From positions 41,809 to 105,808 of the forward strand of contig CADATZ010000007.1 in NCBI GenBank assembly GCA_902791025.1: 64,000 nt of DNA, written 5' to 3'. A program made the translations under genes and the position numbers. Below, in pieces: positions 18,431 to 27,843 of this stretch. Origin of the DNA: an uncultured Chloroflexota bacterium. GTDB taxonomy: Bacteria; Chloroflexota; Anaerolineae; Anaerolineales; Anaerolineaceae. How positions within the stretch are numbered: the first letter of the stretch is position 1; each line of letters opens with the position of its first letter. Below the pieces are notes generated by a model that worked only from the letters and a program-made list of their open reading frames with translations, had not been told where the DNA came from and searched no databases.

Positions 18431-19030
18431 TCACGCCATCTTCCTTTGTGCGGCCTGCCGAAAAGAAATTAACTTCTCATTCAATTTGGAATAGATCCTT
18501 GCACGAAACCAGGGCTCACTGGAGGCCTGAATTACTTCTTCCACCGGGAACCATGCCACAGCACTGTTTTCATCTTCCTTGCGGCTAAGCAGATCATGGT
18601 CATCAGCTTCCAATAAATAGGTGAGATTCAGATGAAGATGAGAAGAGACATATTTTCCGCGTTTTTCATGACCATCGACAGTCAGAACCTCGAGAGAAAA
18701 AATCTCAGGAGAAAGCGCGCGCACATGTTGGATTCCCGTTTCTTCCCGCGCTTCCCGCAGCGCAGCGGAAAGCAAATCCGTTTCACCATCCGCATGTCCA
18801 CCGGTCCACGACCAGGAGTTGTAGATATTGTGATAAATCATCAGCACCTTTGTCATAGAAGGATTCACGATCCAGGAAGATGCAGTCATGTGAGCCGTAC
18901 TATTTTCCCGAGTAAAAATATCCGGAGAATGTTCAAGATGATATAAAATCAATTCACGATCTCGTTCTTCCTGTTCGTTCCATGGACGATAGGCTCTGAT
19001 CGTTTCAATCAGTGAAGATACTGTATCCAT
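18431..19030 (-). CDS. Nudix hydrolase
   Basis: A 199-residue hydrolase of nucleoside diphosphates linked to other moieties. The Nudix box starts GHADGETDLLSAALREAREE and continues TGI (about residues 78-100), matching GX5EX7REUXEEXGU exactly. The rest shows the expected beta-alpha-beta fold, with no extra domain. It is 14 bases downstream of the histidine-kinase-like gene and is the last protein gene before the tRNA pair. The substrate is unknown. Confidence 0.88.
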   Translation of the reverse strand: MDTVSSLIETIRAYRPWNEQEERDRELILYHLEHSPDIFTRENSTAHMTASSWIVNPSMTKVLMIYHNIYNSWSWTGGHADGETDLLSAALREAREETGIQHVRALSPEIFSLEVLTVDGHEKRGKYVSSHLHLNLTYLLEADDHDLLSRKEDENSAVAWFPVEEVIQASSEPWFRARIYSKLNEKLISFRQAAQRKMA

Positions 19031-19044
19031 AATTTATACATTCA

Positions 19045-20421
19045 TCATGAAAAATATGGGATGGTCAGCGTAAAGACACTGCCCTTACCAAGTCTGCTCT
19101 CTATCTGCAGCTTACCGTTATGTACCTTGGCGACATATTTCACCAGGGCAATTCCATGTAAACCGCTGCCTGCGGCTTCAGCATAATTGAGTGCCTGCAT
19201 CTGTTCCAGATCCAAAGGAGAAATACCCGTTCCAAAATCTTCTACACGCAATGACCAGTCTGATTCATTATAAGCAATCTGAACATTGATTGCTTTGCCG
19301 TCCATCGGCGTAAAGCGGATCGCATTATCAAGCAAATCAAAAATAGCCAGAGTAAGCAGCCATGGATCACCAACAGCATTTCCGGAAGTTTTCCCTTTAC
19401 TGCCGCTTTCCGTATCCAGCTCGATCTCGATACGCTTATTTCTGGCGGCAGAGGCCATGTCATAAACAACTTCCCTGGCAATATCCGTCACAGGTATCAC
19501 TTCAAAAGACAGAATGGAATTTTCCGAACGCTGATAATGTTTTGTTCCGAACGCATACAAATTTTCAAGGCGCTTCAACGGGCTTTCGGTTTTGCTGATA
19601 TAGTTTTTCTGCAGATTTGTCAAATCACCGGTAGAATCGAATAGTGCAAGCGTACCAAGTGCCTTTTGCGTCAAAAGATGATAATACTGGATCTCGTTTT
19701 CACCAAACCGAATCTCTCTCACATCACCGCTTGCATGCGGAAAAATATAAATCTGTCCCGTTTGTTTCGAAGAAAGATCGATATTTTTGAGAATGTAGTC
19801 AAACTCGGATAGGTGTTTTCCCGTATTTTCAGCATCGCTTTCATCCTGTCTCAGCAGGTTCAGAAAAACATCTTTATCCTTCATTCCCTCAAATGAAGGA
19901 TTGGAAATCAGCAGCCGGTCCGGACTGATCAGAATTAAAGCAGGAATTTTCAGTCGTTCCATCAGATCAACATAATGATTCGCCTGACTTTGAACACTGA
20001 GTTCCTCGTCCAGCCACTTTTGCATCACCAGTTCGACCCATTCGCAGCAGCCAATCAAAGAATCAGATGTTTTTTCACTGAAGTTATCTTCCAAAAAACA
20101 CGCCCAGATGAAACCGCAATAACCAAAACGGGTATTCAAAGGGAAAAATACAGCTGACCCTTCACCGAAATTCAAACTGGAAAGCAAAGAAGACTGCTGA
20201 ATTGACGGAATCTTCAGAACACGCTGCGTCCTCATAATTCCAAAAAATCGGGAATCTATGTTTTCAAACGCATTGTTGGTCCGTCCGATACTGTAGAGCC
20301 GGAGATCCTCAGGTTCTTTCCTCCCTGCATTGCGGTTTACAATGACACGAGCTGAAACCGGATCAAGAAACTCGATCGTATCAAGAATCGTACGGATATT
20401 GTTCTCAATATCAACCCACAT
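19045..20421 (-). CDS. GAF/PAS-like sensor with a histidine-kinase ATPase domain but no evident phospho-acceptor His
   Basis: Cytoplasmic 458-residue protein with no membrane helix. An N-terminal GAF-like region (about 1-140), a PAS-like region (about 150-270) and a C-terminal HATPase_c domain (about 325-458) are visible. N box DLLDNAIRFTP, G1 box EDFGTGIS and G2 box GSGLHGIALV are all intact, so ATP binding is expected. Where a DHp helix would show SHELRTPL, the matching segment reads YISKTESPLKRLENL with no histidine. It may therefore be an anti-sigma-type or adaptor kinase, or phosphorylate serine. I chose the ATG at 20421, seven bases after the cmk stop; a TTG at 20427 is also possible. 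No response regulator is adjacent. Confidence 0.75.
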   Translation of the reverse strand: MWVDIENNIRTILDTIEFLDPVSARVIVNRNAGRKEPEDLRLYSIGRTNNAFENIDSRFFGIMRTQRVLKIPSIQQSSLLSSLNFGEGSAVFFPLNTRFGYCGFIWACFLEDNFSEKTSDSLIGCCEWVELVMQKWLDEELSVQSQANHYVDLMERLKIPALILISPDRLLISNPSFEGMKDKDVFLNLLRQDESDAENTGKHLSEFDYILKNIDLSSKQTGQIYIFPHASGDVREIRFGENEIQYYHLLTQKALGTLALFDSTGDLTNLQKNYISKTESPLKRLENLYAFGTKHYQRSENSILSFEVIPVTDIAREVVYDMASAARNKRIEIELDTESGSKGKTSGNAVGDPWLLTLAIFDLLDNAIRFTPMDGKAINVQIAYNESDWSLRVEDFGTGISPLDLEQMQALNYAEAAGSGLHGIALVKYVAKVHNGKLQIESRLGKGSVFTLTIPYFS

Positions 20422-20428
20422 AAACAAA

Positions 20429-21103
20429 TCAGCCCATCAAATCAAATATCTTTTGTGCCACTTCAACAGCTGTATACTCATCTGTATGAATGATCACTGC
20501 ATCATCAGCGGGTTTCAACGGAGCGACGGTACGTTCTCTGTCATCCTTATCTCTCTTAATGATATCTGCAAGGATCATTTCATAGGTTTCGGATTCAATG
20601 TGATTGGAGAGATTTTCCAAATACCGGCGTTTAGCACGGGTTTCCGGAGATGCTTCAAGATATATCTTCATCTCCGCGTCAGGCATAACAACGGTACCAA
20701 TATCCCGTCCAACCATAACGACCCGACCCTGCAAACCAATTCTCCGCTGCTGTTTTGTCAAAGCATCCCGCACTGCCGGATAAGCAGCCACGGTTGAAAC
20801 GATCTTATCGACTTCAGGCATATGCAGACGGTCAGTGATGTTTTGTCCGTCCAACAAAACGTTCGTAACACCATGAACCGAATCATTTTGCAGTTCAATG
20901 TTCATATTTTCAACGATTTCGCTGACCTTTGCCTCATCGCTCACATCATGAAGTTTTTGGTTAGCGCCATAGGCAGCCACACGATACATAATACCTGTAT
21001 CAAAGAACAAGTAATCCAGTTTTTCCGCTACAATTTTTCCGACAGTTGTTTTTCCTGAAGCTGCCGTTCCATCCATCGCAATTTGATTTGGTATTTTTTT
21101 CAT
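20429..21103 (-). CDS. cmk: Cytidylate kinase
   Basis: Phosphorylates CMP and dCMP with ATP in pyrimidine nucleotide synthesis. At 224 residues it has the family length. The P-loop is DGTAASGKTT at about residue 12, followed by FFDTGIMYR, the typical CMP-binding segment, and VGRDIGTVVMPDA in the middle; the lid region contains KRRYLENL and RDKDDRERTVAPL. GGAGAG lies four bases before the ATG. It sits in the middle of a long minus-strand run between a GT39-like gene and the sensor gene. Confidence 0.95.
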   Translation of the reverse strand: MKKIPNQIAMDGTAASGKTTVGKIVAEKLDYLFFDTGIMYRVAAYGANQKLHDVSDEAKVSEIVENMNIELQNDSVHGVTNVLLDGQNITDRLHMPEVDKIVSTVAAYPAVRDALTKQQRRIGLQGRVVMVGRDIGTVVMPDAEMKIYLEASPETRAKRRYLENLSNHIESETYEMILADIIKRDKDDRERTVAPLKPADDAVIIHTDEYTAVEVAQKIFDLMG

Positions 21104-21126
21104 TTATCTCTCCATCATAAATTATT

Positions 21127-22857
21127 TCATTCATTATTTGAAAAAGAATAAAGATAATCAGTTCTCACCCATAAAGATACAGGCGTATCCTCTGTCATTC
21201 GGCTGTCGCCGAAAATCAGCCAATTTCCCCAATCACGGAAGCTGAACCTTGTCCAATCCATTATTCCGCGCCAGTTGCGTTCTGACCTGACATATCCCAT
21301 TGAATCATAGGAGGTACCGGATCGATCAAGTATCAGGTCCACGCCCGTCAGATCAGAGTAAATATTTGATGTGGTTTTGATTCCCGGCAGATTCCGCAAG
21401 TTCCATTCCACCATTGGGTCATTGACGACAAAATTCAGTCCAAAGTTCACATTTCCCTTATCGCCATGTTTTGCTATTGTTTCTGAAAGCAGATCAAACA
21501 ATGCAGTCTTAGAATAAGAAGTATAAGAACCATTCAAAACGTTAGCTGTATTTTTCAAATGATAATCGGCAGGATGATCGCCTTCCCGGTCAAATCCGCC
21601 GCTATTCCATATACCGGTTATGAGTCCCCAGCTGAGTACGATAAGACAACCGCATATCATTCCTCTGCGGATCGATTCTGATTCAACAAAACCTAACAGA
21701 ATTTTGATGATCAGCACCAGAATCAGAACACTGATGATCGTCAGTAAAACCGTACCGCCAAACCGTGTGAGCGGAAGTGTTTGAACAGATCCATTCCATG
21801 TAATCTGTACAGGTTCATTTCCATTAGCCTGTTTGAAAAGCTCCACAAGCCGAAAATAGAAAAACGCATAAGCACCGGGGATTATAAAAGCTGTCATGGC
21901 AAATGGAAAATCCAATTTACCTTTCATCCGGTCCAACAGTCTAAGCAACGTGTCCGAAGCAGCAAACCACAGAAAAACGGAGATCCATGGTAGCATAATG
22001 ATCCCATGCCAAAGCAATAATCCGACAGCTGCAGCGAGAGACAGGAGTAATGCGGGTATTTTTCCGCTTTTGAAAGAATTATAAATACAAACCAGCAGAG
22101 GAATTCCGCAATACAGCGCACAAGCCATGATTACAGCCGTCAAACCGGGATATACCCATGATGCTCCCAAACGGATGCTATTTGCAAATCCTTCGCCCAA
22201 TCCGTTGAAACCGCCGGGGAAAAACCCAAATGCCGTACAAAACAGAACAAAGAGGACCCCCGCAATCAAGATATTTCTCTTACTGAATCTGATTTCAATA
22301 TATTTTGCATGAATACACAGGGAACTGACAGCGAAACATACAGCCATCACAGCGATAACAGGCCATGTTCTCTGCCCACCGCTCAAAGAAATCAGGAAAC
22401 ATGTCAGGGCTGCAGTCTTTTTCCCACGTATATACAGAACAGCAGCGGCCGCCATTATTGCAATAGCGGGAATAATTGCATCCGCCCGTTTGCTCCAAAA
22501 CAAAAGCACGGGATCAGCTGCTAACAGAAATGAGAGCAGGCAGGCTTTCCGAAAGCCCAATTCTTTATGAATAAAAAATGGAAACAGCGAAAGAATGATA
22601 CCCATCAAGGCCGGCAGCAACCGGGCAGTAAATTCAGAACTGCCAATGGTCTTGAACAAGATAGCGGTGGGAAGGGAATAAAGAAGCTGTCCGCCGCTGC
22701 CGTTTTCAAACAGATGCAGCGCTGTCATTGCGTTCTCTGCCTCATTCATCGTCAATGAAGCACTGCCCAGCCCAATCAGCCGCAGTGCAGCAGAAAAAAT
22801 AATCACCGCTATCGGGATCAGCATCATTTTAGGCTTTGATTCGGTCTCTCTCTCCAT
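21127..22857 (-). CDS. GT39-like polytopic membrane protein
   Basis: A 576-residue membrane protein with 10-12 predicted helices and a soluble C-terminal domain of about 130 residues. The first external loop begins LTMNEAENAMTALHLF, followed by QLLYSLPTAILFKTIGSSEFTARLLPAL, the arrangement of PMT/GT39-like transferases (and of the TIGR03663 group), where an acidic residue replaces the classical Asp-Glu. The ATG at 22857 has GGAG four bases upstream and lies just after the stop of the DUF2298 gene; the longer frame to 22893 would overlap that gene. It is part of the membrane-sugar cluster 21.1-32.6 kb. Sugar and acceptor are unknown. Confidence 0.7.
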   Translation of the reverse strand: MERETESKPKMMLIPIAVIIFSAALRLIGLGSASLTMNEAENAMTALHLFENGSGGQLLYSLPTAILFKTIGSSEFTARLLPALMGIILSLFPFFIHKELGFRKACLLSFLLAADPVLLFWSKRADAIIPAIAIMAAAAVLYIRGKKTAALTCFLISLSGGQRTWPVIAVMAVCFAVSSLCIHAKYIEIRFSKRNILIAGVLFVLFCTAFGFFPGGFNGLGEGFANSIRLGASWVYPGLTAVIMACALYCGIPLLVCIYNSFKSGKIPALLLSLAAAVGLLLWHGIIMLPWISVFLWFAASDTLLRLLDRMKGKLDFPFAMTAFIIPGAYAFFYFRLVELFKQANGNEPVQITWNGSVQTLPLTRFGGTVLLTIISVLILVLIIKILLGFVESESIRRGMICGCLIVLSWGLITGIWNSGGFDREGDHPADYHLKNTANVLNGSYTSYSKTALFDLLSETIAKHGDKGNVNFGLNFVVNDPMVEWNLRNLPGIKTTSNIYSDLTGVDLILDRSGTSYDSMGYVRSERNWRGIMDWTRFSFRDWGNWLIFGDSRMTEDTPVSLWVRTDYLYSFSNNE

Positions 22858-22868
22858 ACCGCTCCGTC

Positions 22869-25376
22869 TCAATAGACCTGATAGATCGTACAATTTCCGG
22901 AATCAAAGACTTTCGTCAGATTCCGTTCAAATTTCTTATCCTGAATATTATAAGCACTTTTTTCAGCACTGCCGAGAAATATGTAGCGAATCTTATAAGT
23001 TTCCAATAATTCGCTGGCTGTCTCCCAACTATGCGTTTCATATATGCGTTTCACATCGTCGCTGCGTGACCCAATCTCATCATAACCGCCCCGCCACTGC
23101 GATTCATGTCCCGCAGGCCCAAGAACAGACGGTAACCCGACAAACGTACTGACAATATTGTCCCCACCATAGCTGTTACCCACCTTTTCAAGAACCACAC
23201 CCGGCTCCGCAGTACGCAGCCATTCAAGACCCTGCCAGTCATTATTACGGGAATAGCGAAGAAAATCGGCACCATCCAATGTCGGATTCTGTTTCATACT
23301 CAAACTGCCCCATTTCCCGGTAATACAGAAAAACGGATACACCAGCACTGAGACAGATAAAAGGATCATGACAAAAGAAAAAGCCGCCCGCTTCAGTCCC
23401 TGCAATCCTGATATTAGCTCGGAGACAGCATAAGCAGCGGAAAGTCCAAAGAGGATCCAGGCTTGATAGTAAAATTTGAAAATCGTGTTCATGCGGGTTC
23501 CAAATAGATCCCGCAAATAGAAAAACTCCGGGAAAATCACCAGTGCCGCAGCAATCAGGATCATCAGCGAACAGAAAACATCGATCGGATGGGAGGGTCC
23601 TTTCTCTTCTGAAATATTATTTCCCGCAATCTGACGGATCAGGGAAAAAGAAAGTCCGGCTATCAGGAACAGGATCACCAGTGTCGGCAAAGCCCAGAAC
23701 CGCCGGCTGAAAAATCCCGAGAGACCACTCTCAATACTCGTGATCTGCTGCATGCTCGTAAAGGATTCCGCAGCCATTCCCAGAGAACCGCCGGTAACCC
23801 TTGTGCGAATTAGGATAAGACCGATGTAAATTATACATTCCAGCAACACCAACACGCCGAAAATTGTCAGCGCGGATGTACATCCAAAACGCTTTGAAGT
23901 TTTACCGCAATCCTTCATACGGAAGAACTGCCAGCAAATTATCGGGACAAGGAAGAAACCGAACATAATCAGGAACTGAACTGTCCGGGTCGCAAAAACG
24001 CCGCTGGGAACAATACCGCCGGCCTGAGAGGCAAAACTCACAAAAAACAGAGAGTACAGCAGGATGCAGGCTGCGCCAAAGGGCAGCGCAGTTTCAAAAA
24101 AGACAGTGAAAGCCTTCCGGTTCCAGCCAAAGTTCCGTACCTGTGCAGCAGTGATACACAAACAGTACAGGCCAAAGTAAAAGGGAAAATCCCACATATT
24201 CAAAAACAGCAGCGCACCGACACAGACTGATGTCAGCCAGAAATCAGCAGAGCGTATCCATCGGATCATATCTGTACATCCCAGAGTAAGATCCTCACGA
24301 ATCAGCCCCTCCGCGAAAAAGCATCTCTCTTTGCGTTCAGAAACACTTCGCACCAAAGCATTCAGCGCGATACCGACAGCAAACAAAACAAAAGGAATGG
24401 CAAGCACATGGGGATGAAGATCGCCGAGCTCAAAGGAAAACATCGGAAATTCATCGATCACTTCCTTGACAGAGCCCTCCAATCCGCTGTCACTTACAAC
24501 ACGGGATGCCCGCCACCACCAGATACCGGATCGTCCTGTCGGGTCCCAGGTCGCCAAGCGTACAGGAAATTCGGAAAGCTCTTTCAAATCCAGCCAGGAC
24601 CAGAAGGCAGAGGTCCCATCCGCATTCCAGAAAAGATGAAGGGAATGGAAAACCTCCAAAAGCCCTTCCAGATTTCCGGCAATCAGCACAAATAACGGAG
24701 CCAGAAGAGACCGCAGTTTCGGCCGCAGGATGCTCTCAGCAGTCGGATGGCGCAATTCAAGCAGATCATTCAGAATACCAAAAGCTGATTCCGCAGCCAG
24801 TCCGAAAACCGCCGCCAGCATCAGATTGAATCCTACTGAAGATGCAACCCCGCTGAGCATTACCAGCACTGCCGACATGATATACCCAAAATAGTAATAC
24901 GAAATCGAATACCCGGAAAGCCAGCCATCACGCGGCGGGAAGGTTTCCGATTTCAGGATGCTGTTGATAAACATCATCTCCATCGGTTTTTCTGTACCGG
25001 AAACCTCCGGACCGCCCAGGCGCAGGGTTATGACCAGAATAAAACCAAGGAGGAACACCAGTTCAGACGCAATCACATACCGCAGGGAGTTCCTGAACCA
25101 TTCTCCGATCTCATTTTTCTGCTTGATCCACGCAAAGACAGCCAAACCAACGAATACCAGAATCACCAAAAGCAAACTTCCGATATTATTCCGCAGGAAT
25201 CCGAGTGAACCCAGCAGCCAATAAACATAAGAAGTCAATATCAGACCAAGGGAACGGGCAAAAACAAAACCTCTGCCCGGCAATTTCTTCAGAAAACCGA
25301 ATACGATCGGGAGGCCGATCAAGCCGAATCCGGTCAAAACAAAGTACCATTTCAGGATATCAAAAATCATATTCAT
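22869..25376 (-). CDS. DUF2298 (Chlor_Arch_YYY) membrane protein, copy A
   Basis: An 835-residue protein with many membrane helices and a soluble C-terminal domain. The family hallmark, a Trp-Leu-Ser-Gly loop followed by SYYYFGYIMSAVL, is at about residue 150, and the PHVLAIPF motif follows a DLH at about 310. DUF2298 proteins are GT-C-like, known mainly from Chloroflexota and archaea, and have no proven biochemical activity. The gene starts in a TGATG overlap with copy B upstream; a GTG three bases earlier is also in frame. The tandem copies differ considerably in sequence, so this is an old duplication. It belongs to the membrane-sugar operon. Confidence 0.88.
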   Translation of the reverse strand: MNMIFDILKWYFVLTGFGLIGLPIVFGFLKKLPGRGFVFARSLGLILTSYVYWLLGSLGFLRNNIGSLLLVILVFVGLAVFAWIKQKNEIGEWFRNSLRYVIASELVFLLGFILVITLRLGGPEVSGTEKPMEMMFINSILKSETFPPRDGWLSGYSISYYYFGYIMSAVLVMLSGVASSVGFNLMLAAVFGLAAESAFGILNDLLELRHPTAESILRPKLRSLLAPLFVLIAGNLEGLLEVFHSLHLFWNADGTSAFWSWLDLKELSEFPVRLATWDPTGRSGIWWWRASRVVSDSGLEGSVKEVIDEFPMFSFELGDLHPHVLAIPFVLFAVGIALNALVRSVSERKERCFFAEGLIREDLTLGCTDMIRWIRSADFWLTSVCVGALLFLNMWDFPFYFGLYCLCITAAQVRNFGWNRKAFTVFFETALPFGAACILLYSLFFVSFASQAGGIVPSGVFATRTVQFLIMFGFFLVPIICWQFFRMKDCGKTSKRFGCTSALTIFGVLVLLECIIYIGLILIRTRVTGGSLGMAAESFTSMQQITSIESGLSGFFSRRFWALPTLVILFLIAGLSFSLIRQIAGNNISEEKGPSHPIDVFCSLMILIAAALVIFPEFFYLRDLFGTRMNTIFKFYYQAWILFGLSAAYAVSELISGLQGLKRAAFSFVMILLSVSVLVYPFFCITGKWGSLSMKQNPTLDGADFLRYSRNNDWQGLEWLRTAEPGVVLEKVGNSYGGDNIVSTFVGLPSVLGPAGHESQWRGGYDEIGSRSDDVKRIYETHSWETASELLETYKIRYIFLGSAEKSAYNIQDKKFERNLTKVFDSGNCTIYQVY

Positions 25377-27841
25377 CACGATCTGATGACCTCATAAATC
25401 TGCGTATTGCCCTGATTATAAACACAATTCCAAGCGGTACCATTATAGCTGCTGAACTTAGCGATACCTTCTTCGGAATACATGCCTTTTTCCATCTGTC
25501 CCACAATAATATATTTCACATTATACTTATCCAGAAACTCTTTTGCGCTCAGCAGATCCGGTTTGTTGTAGAAATCATGGATCCCGTTTACCCGCTCCCA
25601 AACCAGATTGGATGCCGGACCACGCTGCTGTCTCTGGTGATAATTCCAGCCAACCACTCCCGGAAGTCCCGTATAAACGGTATATCTGGAACCGAACTTA
25701 TATTCCGTCGGGCTGGCCTCGACAATAACAGGAGAGCCTTGAATATTCTCCTGCATCCAGCGAATAGCCGCGTAATCCTCGGCAAGATCCATATAAAAAC
25801 CGTCCTGCCAGTAGGAGGATGTTTCCATATATTTCATGCCGTCAAGCGTATGCGGCGCACGGTCCGACATGCGATCCGTCATCTTATCCGTCCCGGCAAA
25901 GACTGTATAGAGAAAAGCACAGAAAACAAGCACACACCCGGCACCGCGATAAATTCTAACGACATTTCCGGATAAATTCTCTCTACGGATCATTGAGATC
26001 GTGCAGGAAAGCCCGAATGCAGCACAAATTGAAAGCATCACCCAGATCTGGTTATAGAACTTGAATACCACGTTCATCCGCCCGATATCCCCCAGCAGGT
26101 GAACCATCTCGACAAGCATAGAAGCAAACAGGGAGACGCCAATCAGGAAAAAGACATAGCGCTTGATTTCCGTGATATTCTTCTGCAGCATCAGCAGCAG
26201 CGATGAGACCATCAGTGGAAGAACGATCCAGATTATCTTCACCCCGTCAGCCGCGAAATAGATCAGCAGCAGCAATGCGGAAGCGACACCGGTAAGCAGC
26301 CAGCTTCTTTGGCTCTCCAGCAGGTCCCGACAGGCCCGCATTGATGTGTATTTCATCCATAAATATATTTCAGAAACATACCATGCGGCAATGAAAAACA
26401 GGAATACTCCCCAATGCATGATAAAAGAAGACAGCGGTGTGCGCTCATCACGGTAAAGACCGACTTTGTTCTCCTGTGTATTGGTGGAAAGGTATGGATA
26501 AACCATACCAAGTACCAGTGCTGAGAAAATCATAAGAACGATCACCAAAGGCAGAATCCTTTTCGCCCGGTTGTCTGCACCTTTCCTGAAAAATCCGAAA
26601 CGAATTCCGAGATATACAAGGACCGCAAGCGTGATGCAGAAATAAGTAGGAGCATCCCAGGTATTGGTCGGGATCAGGGAAGCGATCAACAAACTTCCAC
26701 TTATGAATACTGCCAGCCACTCTGCCGCAGCAAAATGTTTTCCGCTCTGAACCCGCAAAATCATGGCAGTCAACCATAGCAGCACAAGAACTGTCATCGG
26801 CAAAGCGAAAAGATGCGCATGCGGGTCACCATAAAGGAAAGTAAAAAACGGAAATTCCGTGATCGAGGAATCCGGGATAGCACGGCTGGGGATCCAGTAC
26901 CAGTCTCCTTTATACATCATCAGATGCTCACCGGAAACCAGCTTCATTACCCCCAACCAGAAAGCGGCGAAATTTCCCGCTGCTTCATTACCGGCTTTGC
27001 CCAGTTCAATGAGTTCGTTTTTGATCTGAACCACCGTTCCCAGGTTGCCAATCACCTGCATCCCAATCACGGTAAAGATACCCGCAAGATTGCCTTTTCT
27101 GCCGTCAGTATAATTCTCAGCATGGACAAACAAAGTTTTCCCGATACTGAAAGCAGCACTGCCAAGAAAAGCGTACCAAAGCGCCAGGTTCAAGTTAAAA
27201 GCAACCGAAGGAACCACTCCCAACAGCTTCACCATCACACCGGAAAGATAGATTCCATAGTAGTAATAATTCAGAAAACCGCCCGCAAACCATGGGTCAT
27301 ATGGCGGGAAGTTTGTACTTTTCAGGATGGCATTGAAATAGGAAAAATCCATCGGCCGTTCGCCGCCTTTGTATGGATGCCACAGGTCCGGATTCATAAA
27401 GCGGATGAACAGGAAGAAAAGGAAACAGGCAAGGAAGACAGCATCTGCCCAGAGAGCTTCTTTTCTCATCGATTTCCATATACCGCTCACCTTTCCCCGA
27501 TGGAAAAAGACAATCACAGCATTCAAAACCGCAAAGCAAGCCAAGATCAGCAGCATCGTTTGGCGTGAATAGTCAAGACCTAATGATACAGCCAGCCAAA
27601 TTGAATAGCCCCAAATCATCAGTCCAAAGAATTTGGATATACCCCAGCCCCGGTCTTTCAACGGGCGGAAGATAACGGCTGTCAGAGGCATAAAGATAAC
27701 GCCCAGCAGCCAGAAAGCGCCAAGCCAAAGAATGACCGTCAGCACCTGTGAGCTGTTGATCAAAGACGAACGGGCAAAAAGCTCCGACCAGGTACCGGCG
27801 TTTTGCTGGGAAGTCCACTGCTCAAGCGGCAGCATTTCCAT
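25376..27841 (-). CDS. DUF2298 (Chlor_Arch_YYY) membrane protein, copy B
   Basis: An 821-residue paralogue of the following gene. The YYY loop reads DPWFAGGFLNYYYYGIYLSG at about residue 195, and FFTFLYGDPHAHLFALP matches the Asp-Pro-His motif of the family. The helix arrangement is similar and a soluble domain of about 150 residues ends the protein. Copy B starts two bases after the stop of the GT39-like gene upstream, and its stop overlaps the start of copy A. Probably a GT-C-type enzyme working outside the membrane on polyprenyl-linked sugars; this is inference from fold and neighbours. Confidence 0.88.
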   Translation of the reverse strand: MEMLPLEQWTSQQNAGTWSELFARSSLINSSQVLTVILWLGAFWLLGVIFMPLTAVIFRPLKDRGWGISKFFGLMIWGYSIWLAVSLGLDYSRQTMLLILACFAVLNAVIVFFHRGKVSGIWKSMRKEALWADAVFLACFLFFLFIRFMNPDLWHPYKGGERPMDFSYFNAILKSTNFPPYDPWFAGGFLNYYYYGIYLSGVMVKLLGVVPSVAFNLNLALWYAFLGSAAFSIGKTLFVHAENYTDGRKGNLAGIFTVIGMQVIGNLGTVVQIKNELIELGKAGNEAAGNFAAFWLGVMKLVSGEHLMMYKGDWYWIPSRAIPDSSITEFPFFTFLYGDPHAHLFALPMTVLVLLWLTAMILRVQSGKHFAAAEWLAVFISGSLLIASLIPTNTWDAPTYFCITLAVLVYLGIRFGFFRKGADNRAKRILPLVIVLMIFSALVLGMVYPYLSTNTQENKVGLYRDERTPLSSFIMHWGVFLFFIAAWYVSEIYLWMKYTSMRACRDLLESQRSWLLTGVASALLLLIYFAADGVKIIWIVLPLMVSSLLLMLQKNITEIKRYVFFLIGVSLFASMLVEMVHLLGDIGRMNVVFKFYNQIWVMLSICAAFGLSCTISMIRRENLSGNVVRIYRGAGCVLVFCAFLYTVFAGTDKMTDRMSDRAPHTLDGMKYMETSSYWQDGFYMDLAEDYAAIRWMQENIQGSPVIVEASPTEYKFGSRYTVYTGLPGVVGWNYHQRQQRGPASNLVWERVNGIHDFYNKPDLLSAKEFLDKYNVKYIIVGQMEKGMYSEEGIAKFSSYNGTAWNCVYNQGNTQIYEVIRS

Positions 27842-27843
27842 GA

